Of a stretch of DNA of 5,744 bases, positions 1-5,744 are shown piece after piece. The stretch comes from SMXL01 sp036985715 (lineage in GTDB: Bacteria > Bacteroidota > Rhodothermia > Rhodothermales > UBA10348). Both the position numbers and the translations under genes were made by a program. Where the stretch lies: contig BTQE01000159.1 in NCBI GenBank assembly GCA_036985715.1, forward strand, positions 1 through 5,744, in the 5' to 3' direction. Below the pieces are notes generated by a model that was not told where the DNA came from, did not search any database, and saw nothing but the letters and a program-made list of their open reading frames with translations. Within the stretch, counting starts at the first letter, position 1. Each line of letters opens with the position of its first letter.

Positions 1-469
1 CATGTCCTCGCTCAGCGGTGGTGAGCAGCAAAGGGTTTTTTTGGCCCAGGCCCTCGTCCAGGAAGCGGATATCCTGTTGCTGGATGAACCCACAACCCAC
101 CTTGATGTGCACCACCAGTATGAATTTCTGTATCGAGTTCGGGCGTTCATTTCGGAAGGAAAGACGGTAATCGGTGCGTTTCACGACTTGGAACTGGCGG
201 CTCGATTTTCCAACCATCTGTTCGTGCTACAACATGGTGAGCTCGTGGCTTCGGGACGACCAGAGCAGATTCTTAATGAATCCCTTATAGCAGATGTTTT
301 CCATATGGACGCCTCGGTTTCGTGGGAGGGTGTTTCTGCACACCCTGCTGCCGCCGCCTCGGCGAGTCCTTCCGTCGCCGCCGCTGCCGGCTCTTCCGCA
401 AGCACTTCTGCAGACCCATCGCCGCTTCGTATTATGTACCAGCGTCCGCTCAGAAAGAGCGGAAAGTGA
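1..469 (+). CDS. ABC transporter ATP-binding protein, C-terminal part (FecE/BtuD type, probable corrinoid importer)
   Basis: This is the 3' part of an ATPase subunit that would power an ABC importer at the inner membrane; Walker A and the Q-loop lie before the window. Counting the Met codon at position 2 as residue 1 (probably internal, not the start), the fragment shows the ABC signature LSGGEQQR (4-11), Walker B ILLLDEP (24-30), the D-loop THLD (32-35) and the switch His in GAFHDLE (His61). The sequence around the D-loop (THLDVHHQ) resembles the iron-siderophore/cobalamin/haem FecE-BtuD-HmuV group. An Ala/Ser-rich stretch (about 114-141) follows the ATPase fold, then a short basic tail. The next gene, 42 bases downstream with no terminator between, is a cobalamin adenosyltransferase, so B12 or another corrinoid is the likeliest substrate. 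That assignment is inference from context; a siderophore or haem importer cannot be excluded from this fragment. The ABC ATPase identity itself is secure. Confidence 0.93.
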   Translation, partial: MSSLSGGEQQRVFLAQALVQEADILLLDEPTTHLDVHHQYEFLYRVRAFISEGKTVIGAFHDLELAARFSNHLFVLQHGELVASGRPEQILNESLIADVFHMDASVSWEGVSAHPAAAASASPSVAAAAGSSASTSADPSPLRIMYQRPLRKSGK

Positions 470-511
470 CGGATGGGCTTCCATTCTAGATTCAGATGAT
501 AGCCGTTTGAC

Positions 512-1063
512 ATGAAAATTTATACCAAAACGGGAGATTCAGGTACGACCGGGCTTTTTGGAGGGCCGCGAGTCTTGAAATCTAGCGCCCGAATTGCGGC
601 CTATGGCACCGTGGATGAACTGAATGCGATGATCGGCCTGGCACGGTCGTTTCTCTCTGAAACGGATGATTCAGAAATCGATCGGATACTCGGTGATATT
701 CAAGTGGAATTGTTTGTGTTGGGAGCGGATCTGGCAACCCCTATGGACACGAAAGTCGATGTCCCTCGAGTCGAGCCCAAGCACGTCGAAAAGCTGGAAA
801 TGCACATTGACCGAATGGAAGATGAGCTCCCTCCACTGACACAATTCATTCTTCCTGGAGGCGCCACGGCCGGTGCCGCACTTCACACGGCTCGTACCGT
901 CTGTAGACGCGCAGAACGGCTGGTCGTTGAGTTGCAGCAGAAAGAGTCGATCGGATCCGAGGCGCTTGTCTTTTTGAATCGGCTTTCTGATTTTCTCTTC
1001 GTGGCCTCCCGATTCATCAATCGAAGCGCGGGTCAGGAAGAGCAATCCTGGACACCCGGCTGA
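512..1063 (+). CDS. PduO-type ATP:cob(I)alamin adenosyltransferase
   Basis: Transfers the adenosyl group of ATP to cob(I)alamin, giving adenosylcobalamin; a cytosolic, normally trimeric enzyme of B12 salvage. The 183-residue protein has the usual length and all family blocks: the N-terminal ATP-binding loop TKTGDSGTTGLFGG (5-18), YGTVDELNA (31-39), the motif FILPGG (112-117), the Arg-rich helix TARTVCRRAER (126-136) and FLNRLSDFLFVASR (154-167). Residues known to matter in the Lactobacillus reuteri PduO enzyme (Asp35, Phe112, Arg128, Arg132) occur here at the same numbers, so the enzyme should be active. No clear Shine-Dalgarno sequence precedes the ATG at 512, which is common in Bacteroidota-type genomes; the start is supported by the family's MKIYTKTGD-like N terminus. 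It follows a FecE/BtuD-type ATPase gene by 42 bases, so the two are likely co-transcribed. The short C-terminal tail after residue 171 is acidic and probably disordered. The unrelated CobA/BtuR and EutT families can be ruled out. Confidence 0.96.
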   Translation: MKIYTKTGDSGTTGLFGGPRVLKSSARIAAYGTVDELNAMIGLARSFLSETDDSEIDRILGDIQVELFVLGADLATPMDTKVDVPRVEPKHVEKLEMHIDRMEDELPPLTQFILPGGATAGAALHTARTVCRRAERLVVELQQKESIGSEALVFLNRLSDFLFVASRFINRSAGQEEQSWTPG

Positions 1064-1068
1064 TGTTG

Positions 1069-1104
1069 GATTGGGGGACCGAATGGCTCCAATCTTCTAT
1101 TTTT
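1069..1104 (+). terminator. Possible weak intrinsic terminator after the adenosyltransferase gene
   Basis: GATTGG (1069-1074) pairs with CCAATC (1089-1094). The stem can grow inward by a G-T and a G-C pair, leaving a loop of about 10 bases. It is followed by TTCTATTTTT, a broken T tract ending at 1104. It begins six bases after the adenosyltransferase stop codon and sits directly before the next gene, as expected for the end of the B12 operon. The stem is AT-rich and the T tract interrupted, so read-through is plausible. Confidence 0.38.
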
Positions 1105-1114
1105 CCCACCTGCA

Positions 1115-2542
1115 ATGTTGAGCCCCGGCATTTTTCGATCACTGGCAATCTCTGTGGCCATAGGCTGCTGCATATCGCTATCCAGTGCGCAATCTCTTCG
1201 CCTTATTGATATTTCCCTCAGCGCCGGCATCCAGACCGACGCTCGCGGTACGGGCATTTCTGCATTCGATTTTGATCGCGATGGCTGGGATGACATCACG
1301 ATTGCCCTGAAGGATCGAGCCCCGGCCCTTTTCCGCAACAATCAAGACGGCACCTTTACCGATGTCGCTGCCCAATACGGCATCACCGGGGATAGTAGCC
1401 TGGTCATCCCCATATGGGCGGACATCAACAACGATGGCCTGCCCGATCTTTTCTTGGGTCACCGGTTGGAGGGAAAAAACACGCTCTGGCTCAATCAGGG
1501 GGGTGGCTCCTTCACGGATGTCACTGACGCATTCGGTGTAGAATCCTCAATTTCACTCGGGTCCGCAGCGTTTGGTGACGTCGACGGGGACGGGTTTATC
1601 GATTTATTCCTGGCTGTACGCGGAGGCCTGGATGTTCTCTATCAAAATGTCGACGGTACCCACTTTCAGGATGTTTCGGAACTGGCCGGTATACAGGGCG
1701 GAGATAACGTTCCCCATAATCTGGACTCCTGGCAGTCCGTCTGGACCGATTATGACCGGGACGGAGATGTGGATCTGTTTGCTGTTCGAGATTTTAATTC
1801 GTTCACTCGACTCCACGTGAACGACGGAACGTTTCCTATGTTAGACGTGGCAGCCGACGCAAATATCGCCTTTAACGGATTCGGATTCAGCATGGGTATG
1901 GCCTGGGGTGACATTAACGGCGACGGTTGGCAGGATGCTTATATCACCAGAATTCAGCTGGGCAGACTCTACCTGAACGACGGCCGGGGCGTGTTCTCGG
2001 ACGTGGCCACCGAGCGCGGCGCCGGGAGAAACGGTGTGTCCTGGGGAGTGATCTTTTCAGATTTTGAAAGTGATGGCGATGACGATCTGTTCATCGTGTC
2101 CGACCGGTCCTGGCAGCGGACCGCATCCATTCTGTACACCAATGAGGATGGCTTTTTCACGGAGACCAGTCAAAGCACAGGAATTCCCTTTGATTTTTTC
2201 GCACAGGGCCTTGCATCGGGCGACTTCAACAACGACGGATTGATGGATTTCGTCGTATCCAGCATCAACGGAGATCATCGCGTTCTGATTAACGACACGA
2301 TTGATGCGGGAAACTGGGTTCAGGTTTCCCTGAAGGGCACCCTGCAAAACAGCCTTGCGATTGGCTCTCGGGTTGAAATCGATGCCGGCGGGCGGACATT
2401 CGTACGTAGTGTGAGTGGTGGAGACAGTTTTTGCTCACAGAGCAGCGGCGTGCTTCACTTCGGGGTGGGCGATGCGACGATGATTGACGAACTGAGAGTG
2501 TATTGGGGGGTACTCGATCGCCCGTCGTCGAAAACAGTATAG
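1115..2542 (+). CDS. Secreted FG-GAP/VCBS-repeat protein with ASPIC/UnbV domain (5' part, frame broken near the end)
   Basis: A 475-residue exported protein. Residues 1-25 form a signal peptide: Arg8, a hydrophobic core around 10-22, and a likely cleavage site after SSA before Gln26. Seven calcium-binding loops of the form D-x-[DN]-x-D-G-x-x-D follow (starting near residues 51, 102, 154, 211, 265, 315 and 369), the pattern of a seven-bladed integrin-alpha/FG-GAP beta-propeller. From about residue 400 an ASPIC/UnbV domain begins (NSLAIGSRVEI, 412-422; LHFGVG, 447-452; IDELRVYW, 457-464), as in CRTAC1-like proteins. After Trp464 this frame reads 11 unrelated residues and stops, while the expected rest of the domain continues in the -1 frame at 2503-2877. 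Repaired, the protein would be about 587 residues with a type IX sorting domain. Such proteins are usually surface-exposed or secreted; binding partner and function are unknown. The ATG at 1115 lacks a Shine-Dalgarno sequence but begins a good signal peptide. Confidence 0.9.
   Translation: MLSPGIFRSLAISVAIGCCISLSSAQSLRLIDISLSAGIQTDARGTGISAFDFDRDGWDDITIALKDRAPALFRNNQDGTFTDVAAQYGITGDSSLVIPIWADINNDGLPDLFLGHRLEGKNTLWLNQGGGSFTDVTDAFGVESSISLGSAAFGDVDGDGFIDLFLAVRGGLDVLYQNVDGTHFQDVSELAGIQGGDNVPHNLDSWQSVWTDYDRDGDVDLFAVRDFNSFTRLHVNDGTFPMLDVAADANIAFNGFGFSMGMAWGDINGDGWQDAYITRIQLGRLYLNDGRGVFSDVATERGAGRNGVSWGVIFSDFESDGDDDLFIVSDRSWQRTASILYTNEDGFFTETSQSTGIPFDFFAQGLASGDFNNDGLMDFVVSSINGDHRVLINDTIDAGNWVQVSLKGTLQNSLAIGSRVEIDAGGRTFVRSVSGGDSFCSQSSGVLHFGVGDATMIDELRVYWGVLDRPSSKTV
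1265..2248 (+). repeat. Seven calcium-binding FG-GAP/VCBS loop repeats inside the propeller gene
   Basis: Seven copies of an Asp-rich loop recur every 50-57 codons: FDFDRDGWDD, ADINNDGLPD, GDVDGDGFID, TDYDRDGDVD, GDINGDGWQD, SDFESDGDDD and GDFNNDGLMD. Most are followed by a hydrophobic strand and then a turn such as NDG-x-F-x-D-V. All seven keep the DG core and the final Asp, so each could bind calcium. The sixth is the least regular, with Glu and Ser in the loop. The period and count fit one seven-bladed propeller. This is protein-level repetition; no long near-identical DNA repeats are evident. Confidence 0.88.
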
Positions 2543-2877
2543 CGGTCAACCGGCGATACACTTTTACCGAACCCGCCACATCGACCGCCACCGGGCAGAC
2601 GGACTCGATTCCTCGTGCCTTCGAACTCGATCAGAATTACCCGAATCCTTTTAACCCTACTTCGACTATCTCATTCCAAATGACTGAGCCCGGCCATGCG
2701 CACCTCGCATTGTATAACCTTTATGGGCGAAAGGTAGCGGTTCTCGTAAATGACTTCCTGCCGGGCGGAACCCACGAATTCGGATTTGACGGTAAAGATC
2801 TGCCCAGTGGGTCATACGTTTATTCGCTGACCACCCGTGAAGGGACGAAAACTCGAATCTTATCGCTCGTAAAGTGA
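2503..2877 (+). pseudogene. Frame-shifted 3' part: end of ASPIC/UnbV domain plus type IX secretion C-terminal sorting domain
   Basis: This stretch continues the 1115 gene in the -1 frame and probably is not an independent gene. Its only nearby start is a TTG at 2503 with no ribosome binding site. Its first residues (VVENSIAVNRRYTFTE) are what normally follows the W-P-S-G strand of an ASPIC/UnbV domain. A Thr/Ser/Ala linker comes next (about residues 23-35), then a C-terminal sorting domain from about residue 41 (nt 2623 on) with LDQNYPNPFNPTSTISF, ALYNLYGRKVAVLV, LPSGSYVYSL and a basic C-terminal end (RILSLVK). In Bacteroidota and relatives this domain directs Sec-exported proteins through the type IX (Por) system to the cell surface or medium. 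The stop in this frame at 2485-2487 and the stop in the first frame at 2540-2542 confine the frame change to 2488-2539, a span that contains the G tract. If the break is real, most product would lack this signal. Confidence 0.85.
2505..2510 (+). other. Run of six G at the probable frame-change point
   Basis: The two halves of the propeller gene join best here. Reading TGG then GGG and stepping back one base gives Trp-Gly-Gly-Thr-Arg and continues the ASPIC domain. One extra G, or two fewer, would restore a single frame through to 2877. The tract is not a classical X-XXY-YYZ slippery heptamer in the upstream frame. A less likely alternative join is the run of four A at 2531-2534. Confidence 0.7.
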
Positions 2878-2973
2878 CCTGACGCGCATCCGGGCAGTCT
2901 CTATCGGGTCTATCCCTAACTTATTGCTATTTTGGCCGATGTTCTGAGGGTCGGCATCATTATTTTCAGTCAA

Positions 2974-2999
2974 AACCCGATTTTTCGGGTTAATTTTAT
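2974..2999 (+). terminator. Intrinsic terminator after the propeller gene
   Basis: AACCCGA (2974-2980) pairs perfectly with TCGGGTT (2985-2991) across a TTTT loop and is followed by AATTTTAT. It lies about 100 bases after the stop at 2877 and 62 bases before the next gene. The A-run on the left side (2972-2975) gives a short T run on the opposite strand. A weaker hairpin lies just upstream: GCCGAT 2935-2940 with GTCGGC 2950-2955, followed by ATCATTATTTTC. Confidence 0.65.
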
Positions 3000-3061
3000 C
3001 TTCGGATCCATTTGAAAGACCTCTTCGAATCATCACCTCAACCTGCACCCCGGAGCGGTTC

Positions 3062-4381
3062 ATGCCAAAACGGCTTCTTTTTACGGTTGTTTTCTTCCTG
3101 ATACTCGCTGTCATCGTCTTTTTGATGATTAAACCGGGAACTGGAGCGATCTCTAACGAGAGCGCCGACATCGCTCAGATTGCCGACGAATCACCCGAGC
3201 AGCCCGTGGAGTTCGACGAGTATGGCTTCTCGCTTTCGGAATATGAGCGAATCGATGCCAAAATCGGCAGGAATCAGACGTTTGCTGATCTTCTCGTCCC
3301 ACACAACATCCCCTACGACGCCATCGTCGAGATTGCCGCTGCGTCAAAGAGCGTCTTTGATATACGCCGCCTTAGAGCTGACAACAGGTATCGGATCTAC
3401 CGGGACGATTCCCTGGGAACGCCGCTATTTATGGTCTATCAGCAGGACCGCATTCGATACGTGGTTTTTGATCTGCATGATGGACTCGACGCGCGAGTAG
3501 AGGAAAGACCTGTAACCGTAAAGGAGAAATCGATCACCGGAGTCATCAATTCCTCTCTCTATGAGACGCTACTTGAGCAAGGAGCCAGTCCGATTCTGGC
3601 CAATGAACTGGCCGAGGTATATGCCTGGCAGATCGATTTCTACCGGACACAGCGAGGAGATTATTTCAAAGTCATTTATGACGAACTCTGGGTCGGCGAC
3701 GATCGGATTGGAATAGGGAAGATCCATGCCGCCCGTTTCAATCATATGGGATCGGATAATTTCGCATTTCATTTTCAAGAAGACGACATCGACGAGCACT
3801 ACGATGAAACCGGCGCGAGTCTGAGAAAAGCATTTCTGATCGCTCCGGTCCGGTACTCGCGGATAAGTTCGGGCTTCACGTCAAGGCGGTACCACCCGGT
3901 ACAAAAAATCTACACGGCACACCTGGGTACCGACTATGTTGCTCCTTATGGCACCCCCATTCGAGCTACCGGAGACGGTGTTGTTGAGGAAGCAAGATAT
4001 AGCGGAAGCAACGGAAACTGGGTAAAGATCCGTCACAACGGCACCTATACGACGGGATATCTGCACATGTCACGGATTGCGAAAGGCATGCGGCCCGGGG
4101 TAAATGTGAAACAGGGACAAATCATTGGATATGTTGGACATACAGGCCTGGCCACGGGTGACCATGTTGACTATCGTTTCTGGAAGAATGGCTCGCAGGT
4201 AAATCACCGCCGTCAGAAAATCCCAAGCGTGGGCCCCATTCCGGATCAGTACAGGAATTCGTTCGAAAAAGTCCGGGATACCTACCTGGCTGTTCTCTCG
4301 GTAGATCCCGAAATACTCCTTGCTCCAGCCTACGCCATGCTCCTTGGCTACCCTCAGGAAATAGGAAGTTCGGGGCCGTAA
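3062..4381 (+). CDS. Membrane-anchored M23 family metallopeptidase (Csd3/MepM-like murein endopeptidase)
   Basis: A probable cell-wall hydrolase cutting peptide cross-links in periplasmic peptidoglycan. The 439-residue protein has one N-terminal membrane segment (about 5-23, after a short basic start) that would act as signal anchor. An OapA/LysM-like region (about 56-115, FSLSEYERIDAKIG onward) and a Csd3-like domain follow (about 158-255: SLYETLLEQG, VYAWQIDFYRTQRGDYFKV). The peptidase domain spans about 265-385. Zinc ligands His287 and Asp291 (HLGTD) and catalytic His335 (YLHMS) are visible, as is His368 in GDHVDYRFWKNG. The third zinc ligand, normally the second His of HxH, is Asp370. The long C-terminal tail (from about 386) has no clear motif. 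GGAG at 3052-3055, six bases before the ATG, supports the start. Hairpins on both sides suggest it is transcribed alone. The start of the M23 fold is unmistakable, but substrate and activity with Asp370 are inferred. Confidence 0.93.
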   Translation: MPKRLLFTVVFFLILAVIVFLMIKPGTGAISNESADIAQIADESPEQPVEFDEYGFSLSEYERIDAKIGRNQTFADLLVPHNIPYDAIVEIAAASKSVFDIRRLRADNRYRIYRDDSLGTPLFMVYQQDRIRYVVFDLHDGLDARVEERPVTVKEKSITGVINSSLYETLLEQGASPILANELAEVYAWQIDFYRTQRGDYFKVIYDELWVGDDRIGIGKIHAARFNHMGSDNFAFHFQEDDIDEHYDETGASLRKAFLIAPVRYSRISSGFTSRRYHPVQKIYTAHLGTDYVAPYGTPIRATGDGVVEEARYSGSNGNWVKIRHNGTYTTGYLHMSRIAKGMRPGVNVKQGQIIGYVGHTGLATGDHVDYRFWKNGSQVNHRRQKIPSVGPIPDQYRNSFEKVRDTYLAVLSVDPEILLAPAYAMLLGYPQEIGSSGP

Positions 4382-4418
4382 TTATGGGTTCTCCCTCTTA
4401 TTCGTTTTCGAACCAAGT

Positions 4419-4439
4419 TGCCTTGAAAGGCACGTTTTT
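4419..4439 (+). terminator. Candidate intrinsic terminator after the M23 peptidase gene
   Basis: TGCCT (4419-4423) pairs with AGGCA (4428-4432) around a TGAA loop, followed by CG and five T (4435-4439). It lies 37 bases after the peptidase stop codon. The stem is short (five pairs) but the T run and position are right. Confidence 0.5.
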
Positions 4440-4579
4440 GAAGGTTTAACAAGAGCTTCTCACACCCCTGTTGCTCGGCAATCTTGAGCCGCTATCTTTC
4501 AGGGATAATGCTTGTTGCTCACGGAATAACGCGTCGCCAGACCCCGTATCTGAGAGATTTTCGGCAGCACCACATTTTT

Positions 4580-4584
4580 GGAGG
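4580..4584 (+). promoter_or_regulatory. Strong Shine-Dalgarno sequence of the M28 peptidase gene
   Basis: GGAGG at 4580-4584 sits seven bases before the ATG at 4592. It decides the start: an in-frame upstream ATG at 4508 would add 28 residues rich in Arg and His before the signal peptide and has no well-spaced ribosome binding site. Confidence 0.8.
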
Positions 4585-4591
4585 ATTCGAA

Positions 4592-5744
4592 ATGATCGCT
4601 AAAGCATATATCAACCTCGTCGTTGGCAGTTTGTTGATTCTGGGACTGACGTCTAGTGCTGCAGCCCAATTGAAAACCGAACCGGTGGACGATGAAGCTG
4701 TGGAAATGATCAAGGCAGAGGGTCTTGAAAACAGCCGTGTCATGGAGTTCTTGAGTTGGATGACGGATGTTTATGGTGGTAGGCTAACGGGTTCACCTGC
4801 TATCGATGGAGCCACAGAGTGGGCACTCGAGACATTTGACGAGCTCGGGCTCGAAAACGTACACAAGGAGGCCTGGGGACCGTTTGGACGGGGCTGGACT
4901 GTTGAATACTTGAGCATTCAGGCCAGCACACCCTATGGCGGTTTTCTGGTCTCCGCGTATCCGAAAGCCTGGACTCCGGGAACGAATGGCCAAGTCTCAG
5001 GAAAAGTGATTTTCGTAGACGCGAATAGCGTGGAAGACTTCGACCAGTATCGGGGTAAGCTCGCGAATAAGATCGTTTTGACCCAGGAAATTCGGGACCT
5101 GGAAGAACCATTTGGCCCGACTGCGAGTCGGCTTGATGAAGCGAGGCTGCTGAGCCTGGCGAATGCGGTACCTGGAAAAGACTCGGGACGAGGCCACCAT
5201 TATTTCAGTGAAGAGCGCCGAGCCGAAATGATGTTTCGGCGCGAGCTCAACAACTTCCTTTTCTCAGAAAAGCCGCTGGCTATTTTGGATCGTGGAAGGC
5301 TAGGAGACTACGGGACCATTTTCGTATCCAGCGCAGCCGTTCCAACGCCCACCGAAGCCGGTAGCAGAACCCGTCCGTGGGATATGTCGAATCCGGAAAC
5401 TGTGCCTCAATTGACCGTCGCGGTAGAACAGTACAACCGGATGATGCGGCTCCTGGAACTCGGAATATCTGTCGAGCTGGATCTTGATCTTCGAGTCGCT
5501 TTCAACGACGACGATCCGATGGAATACAACATCGTGGGTGAAATTCCAGGTACGGATCCGGAAATCGGAGATGAAGTCGTGATGGTGGGCGCGCACTTCG
5601 ACTCGTGGCACGCGGGAACGGGCGCCACTGATAATGCCGCTGGATCAGCGGTAATGGTCGAGGTCATGCGGATTCTGAAGTCTGTTTATGCGCAAAAGGG
5701 CGTTAGCCCCCGGCGAACCATTCGCATCGCTCTATGGACCGGTG
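4592..5744 (+). CDS. Exported M28 family metallopeptidase, carboxypeptidase-Q-like (3' end outside window)
   Basis: The first 384 residues of a zinc exopeptidase; the gene is open at the window end. Residues 1-25 form a signal peptide (hydrophobic core about 9-20, cleavage after SSAAA before Gln26), so it acts in the periplasm or outside the cell. An N-terminal helix region with GGRLTGSPA (62-70) is followed by WGPFGRGWTVE (95-105) and a PA-like insert, about 115-250, including YPKAWTPGTNG and YRGKLANKIVLT. The peptidase domain then resumes: VPQLTVAVEQYNRMMRLLE (271-289), YNIVGEIPGTD (312-322) and the metal-site segment GAHFDSWHAGTGATDNAAG. His335 and Asp347 would bind zinc, and Asp337 is the usual supporting acid. 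The last visible residues (RRTIRIALWTG) lead into the expected Glu-Glu motif, and the final base, G, suits a Glu codon. The order of motifs matches plasma glutamate carboxypeptidase/carboxypeptidase Q relatives. Likely role: peptide scavenging; substrate unknown. Translation from 4592 has no internal stop. Confidence 0.93.
   Translation, partial: MIAKAYINLVVGSLLILGLTSSAAAQLKTEPVDDEAVEMIKAEGLENSRVMEFLSWMTDVYGGRLTGSPAIDGATEWALETFDELGLENVHKEAWGPFGRGWTVEYLSIQASTPYGGFLVSAYPKAWTPGTNGQVSGKVIFVDANSVEDFDQYRGKLANKIVLTQEIRDLEEPFGPTASRLDEARLLSLANAVPGKDSGRGHHYFSEERRAEMMFRRELNNFLFSEKPLAILDRGRLGDYGTIFVSSAAVPTPTEAGSRTRPWDMSNPETVPQLTVAVEQYNRMMRLLELGISVELDLDLRVAFNDDDPMEYNIVGEIPGTDPEIGDEVVMVGAHFDSWHAGTGATDNAAGSAVMVEVMRILKSVYAQKGVSPRRTIRIALWTG

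Noticed and set aside
181..513. Minus-strand open frames opposite the ABC ATPase gene
   Set aside because: They are antisense to a well-conserved coding frame, and their Ala-rich or Arg/Gly-rich translations arise from the GC-rich linker. No ribosome binding site or recognisable domain.
2531..2534. Run of four A as the frame-change site of the propeller gene
   Set aside because: Possible in principle, but it would replace the VVEN segment expected before the AVN motif of the ASPIC domain with unrelated residues. The G run gives the better join.
2996..3004. TATCTTCG as a Bacteroidota-type -7 box (TAnnTTTG) before the M23 gene
   Set aside because: One mismatch, overlap with the terminator tail, and no TTTG at -33; too weak to annotate.
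4484..4511. Sigma-70-like promoter (TTGAGC with TAATGC, or TATCTTTC as a Bacteroidota -7 element) before the M28 gene
   Set aside because: Matches are partial, spacing is off for the better -10 candidate, and no -33 TTTG lies at the right distance. A promoter is expected here but I cannot place it.
4469..4520. Direct repeat TGTTGCTC (4469-4476 and 4513-4520) as an operator
   Set aside because: Eight bases, 44 apart, with no symmetry and no adjoining promoter I can define; chance is sufficient.
4508..4591. In-frame upstream ATG at 4508 as start of the M28 peptidase
   Set aside because: It would place 28 Arg/His-rich residues before the signal peptide and has only AGGG three bases upstream. 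The ATG at 4592 has GGAGG at ideal spacing and begins a normal signal peptide.
4519..5667. Several minus-strand open frames of 66-103 codons over the M28 peptidase
   Set aside because: The plus strand carries a continuous conserved M28 frame throughout, so these are antisense shadows without domains.
1..5744. CRISPR arrays, tRNA or rRNA genes, insertion sequences, toxin-antitoxin or defence genes
   Set aside because: No regularly spaced repeats, no tRNA-like cloverleaf, no transposase motifs or terminal inverted repeats, and no unexplained gene larger than the short gaps between identified genes.

Overview
The window looks like chromosomal DNA of a Gram-negative bacterium of the Bacteroidota/Rhodothermota/Balneolota/Ignavibacteriota assemblage. 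The main evidence is a C-terminal sorting domain of the type IX secretion (Por) kind, with the hallmark QNYPNPFNP motif, at the end of a secreted beta-propeller protein. The Csd3/MepM-like M23 peptidase and the carboxypeptidase-Q-like M28 peptidase suit the same groups. The exact phylum is an inference. All genes that can be supported are on the + strand, and no gap between genes exceeds about 210 bases.

Layout. (1) Positions 1-469 hold the C-terminal part of an ABC transporter ATPase of the FecE/BtuD type. (2) Positions 512-1063 hold a complete PduO-type cob(I)alamin adenosyltransferase. These two probably form the end of a vitamin B12 uptake and activation operon. (3) Positions 1115-2877 hold a secreted FG-GAP/ASPIC-UnbV protein with seven calcium-loop repeats. 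Its reading frame breaks at a run of six G (2505-2510), so the end of the ASPIC domain and the whole sorting domain lie in the -1 frame (2503-2877). (4) After a clear hairpin terminator, positions 3062-4381 hold a membrane-anchored M23 peptidase with an OapA/LysM-like N-terminal region, a likely cell-wall endopeptidase. (5) After another candidate terminator, positions 4592-5744 hold the start of an exported M28 metallopeptidase that runs off the window end.

How the genes relate. The ABC protein would energise corrinoid import and the adenosyltransferase would convert the imported corrinoid to adenosylcobalamin. The other three genes all encode envelope or exported proteins, but hairpins separate them and nothing shows that they act in one pathway.

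No new defence, mobile or regulatory system is visible. The observation most worth following up is the frame break, which separates a secreted protein from its export signal. It may be an assembly error, a true mutation, or slippage at the G tract. Second is the Asp in place of the usual third zinc-ligand His in the M23 peptidase.
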